From: Rhizobium sp. R711
GTDB lineage: Bacteria; Pseudomonadota; Alphaproteobacteria; Rhizobiales; Rhizobiaceae
DNA: 64,000 nucleotides
Reading direction: 5' to 3'
Assembly (NCBI RefSeq): GCF_002211365.1
Contig: NZ_LOKZ01000005.1
Coordinates: 62,001 to 126,000, forward strand
The position numbers were made by a program, and so were the translations under genes. The notes beneath the pieces are model-generated. The model was not told the DNA's origin and ran no database searches. It saw nothing but the letters and a program-made list of their open reading frames with translations. Below, piece by piece: positions 63,156 to 64,000 of the stretch; positions within the stretch are counted from its first letter, which is position 1; every line of letters starts with the position of its first letter.

Positions 63156-64000
63156 TTACTTGGTCGCGTCCGGCGCTGTGCGCGTGTCGACATCAACGAC
63201 AACGCTGAGACCGGCGCGCAGGCGACCGCTATCGAGAGCATCCTGCGGCAGTGAGATGCGAACCGGCACGCGCTGGATGATCTTCGTGAAGTTGCCCGTC
63301 GCGTTTTCCGGCGGCAGCAGCGAGAAGACGGAACCGGATGCCGGCGAAATCGACTCGACCGTGCCGACGATCGGATGATCATCATAGGCATCGACGTGCA
63401 CGTTGACCTTCGAGCCCGGGACCAGATGCTGGATCTGAGTCTCCTTGAAGTTCGCGTCGATATAGAGCTGACGGACCGGCACGAGCGCCATCAGGCGTTG
63501 CCCGGGCGACACCAGATCGCCCTCCTGCACTGAACGATTGCCGACGACGCCGTCATAGGGCGCCTTCAGCACCGTGAAGGAGAGGTCACGGGCGGCCTTG
63601 TCGCGCGAAAGCTCGAGCTGGCGGATCGTGCCTTCGGCTTCCCGGCGCTGCGCCTGCAGGAGCGTGATGTTGGCGTGCGCGGAAGCAATCGCGGCGTCGC
63701 CACCGACGAGGTTCGCCTTTGCCTGATCGAGCGCGATGTTCGCAGCATCGAGGTTGGCGGTCGTACCGACCGACTTGGATTGCAGCTCGGCAGCGCGGGT
63801 CTGGGTGATCTGCGCGCCGCGAACGGTGGCTTCCAAAGCCGCCTTCTGGGCCTCGGCCTGATCGAGACTTGCCTGCCCGCCGGCGATCTGCGCGTCGATG
63901 CGCTGCAGCGAGAGCTTTTCCGTTTCGAGTGAAGCAACCGCCTGGTCGAGTGCCAGCTTATAATCGCCGTCGTCGAGCGACGCCAGGATATCGCCTGCCT
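63156..64000 (-). CDS. EmrA/HlyD-type membrane fusion protein, N terminus outside the window
   Basis: 281 visible residues; the frame is open to the window edge, so its start lies beyond 64000. The visible part begins in the lipoyl-like half (DILASLDDGDYKLALDQAVA), continues through an alpha-helical coiled coil (to about residue 165 of the visible part) and the beta-barrel LKAPYDGVVGNRSVQEGDLVSPGQ. Ends DTRTAPDATK. It links the inner-membrane exporter to an outer-membrane channel across the periplasm. First gene, or early gene, of the efflux operon with the EmrB-like exporter. Confidence 0.92.
   Translation of the reverse strand, partial: AGDILASLDDGDYKLALDQAVASLETEKLSLQRIDAQIAGGQASLDQAEAQKAALEATVRGAQITQTRAAELQSKSVGTTANLDAANIALDQAKANLVGGDAAIASAHANITLLQAQRREAEGTIRQLELSRDKAARDLSFTVLKAPYDGVVGNRSVQEGDLVSPGQRLMALVPVRQLYIDANFKETQIQHLVPGSKVNVHVDAYDDHPIVGTVESISPASGSVFSLLPPENATGNFTKIIQRVPVRISLPQDALDSGRLRAGLSVVVDVDTRTAPDATK

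Noticed and set aside
63833..63836. TTG start inside the EmrA-like gene
   Set aside because: The frame is open and clearly HlyD-like far upstream to the window edge, so this is an internal codon.

Overview
The window reads as chromosomal DNA of an alphaproteobacterium of the Rhizobiaceae (Rhizobium/Agrobacterium/Sinorhizobium type). Reasons: high GC with GC-rich third codon positions; a three-gene proton-translocating transhydrogenase (pntAA-pntAB-pntB) behind an aa3-type oxidase subunit IV; paired S21 genes around a cold-shock gene; an HWE-type histidine kinase next to a sigma-EcfG-like promoter; DUF992 and DUF1007 proteins; and many sugar/LacI modules. No insertion sequence, prophage, CRISPR array, tRNA or rRNA gene was seen. 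About 63 protein genes are supported; the first and last run off the window.

Layout. 1-1.5 kb: two S21 genes flanking a CspA-family gene. 1.6-6.6 kb: TPR lipoprotein, FAD oxidoreductase, HWE sensor kinase, DUF992 protein, LysE exporter. 6.7-10.9 kb: pnt operon, oxidase subunit IV and a FeeM-like acyltransferase. 11-17 kb: a GGDEF/EAL protein and a tripartite TRAP transporter whose binding protein converges on the permease genes. 17.3-21.3 kb: glutamine amidotransferase-like hydrolase, inositol-phosphatase-like protein with atypical codon use, VOC protein, class III cyclase, COG4315 protein. 21.4-25 kb: LacI/2-hydroxyacid dehydrogenase pair, MarR regulator, creatininase-family amidohydrolase. 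25-27.2 kb: CobW-type GTPase with a His-rich loop plus a WD40 protein behind a Zur-box-like palindrome. 27.3-32.7 kb: diguanylate cyclase, a 44-residue membrane peptide, acetyltransferase, type III ornithine decarboxylase with a long leader, and a divergent LysR regulator. 32.8-39.5 kb: DUF1007/NicO metal transport pair, small membrane protein, acetyltransferase, DUF533 protein, KDPG aldolase, CYTH and CHAD proteins, TrhO. 39.5-46.2 kb: CHASE4-like/GGDEF/EAL protein, FMN reductase, GH1 glucosidase, ABC-F ATPase, small secreted protein. 46.3-55.6 kb: Gfo/Idh/MocA dehydrogenase, sugar epimerase, adenylate cyclase-TPR protein, sugar ABC transporter and its divergent LacI regulator. 55.7-64 kb: cupin, small protein, DUF2233 protein, lacI-xylB-xylA operon, EmrAB-like efflux pair.

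How the parts fit. Three c-di-GMP enzymes and two class III nucleotide cyclases make the stretch rich in second-messenger genes. Catabolic units are each paired with their own regulator and, usually, a visible palindromic site in the promoter. The strongest regulatory signals are the sigma-EcfG promoter match before the DUF992 gene, the Zur-like box before cobW/WD40, the double inverted LacI site between the ABC transporter and its repressor, and the long structured leader before ornithine decarboxylase. The candidates for little-described biology are the WD40 partner of the CobW GTPase, the small membrane peptide at 29.2 kb, the switchable three-arm hairpin at 47.5 kb and the ornithine decarboxylase leader. 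No wholly new multigene system could be demonstrated.
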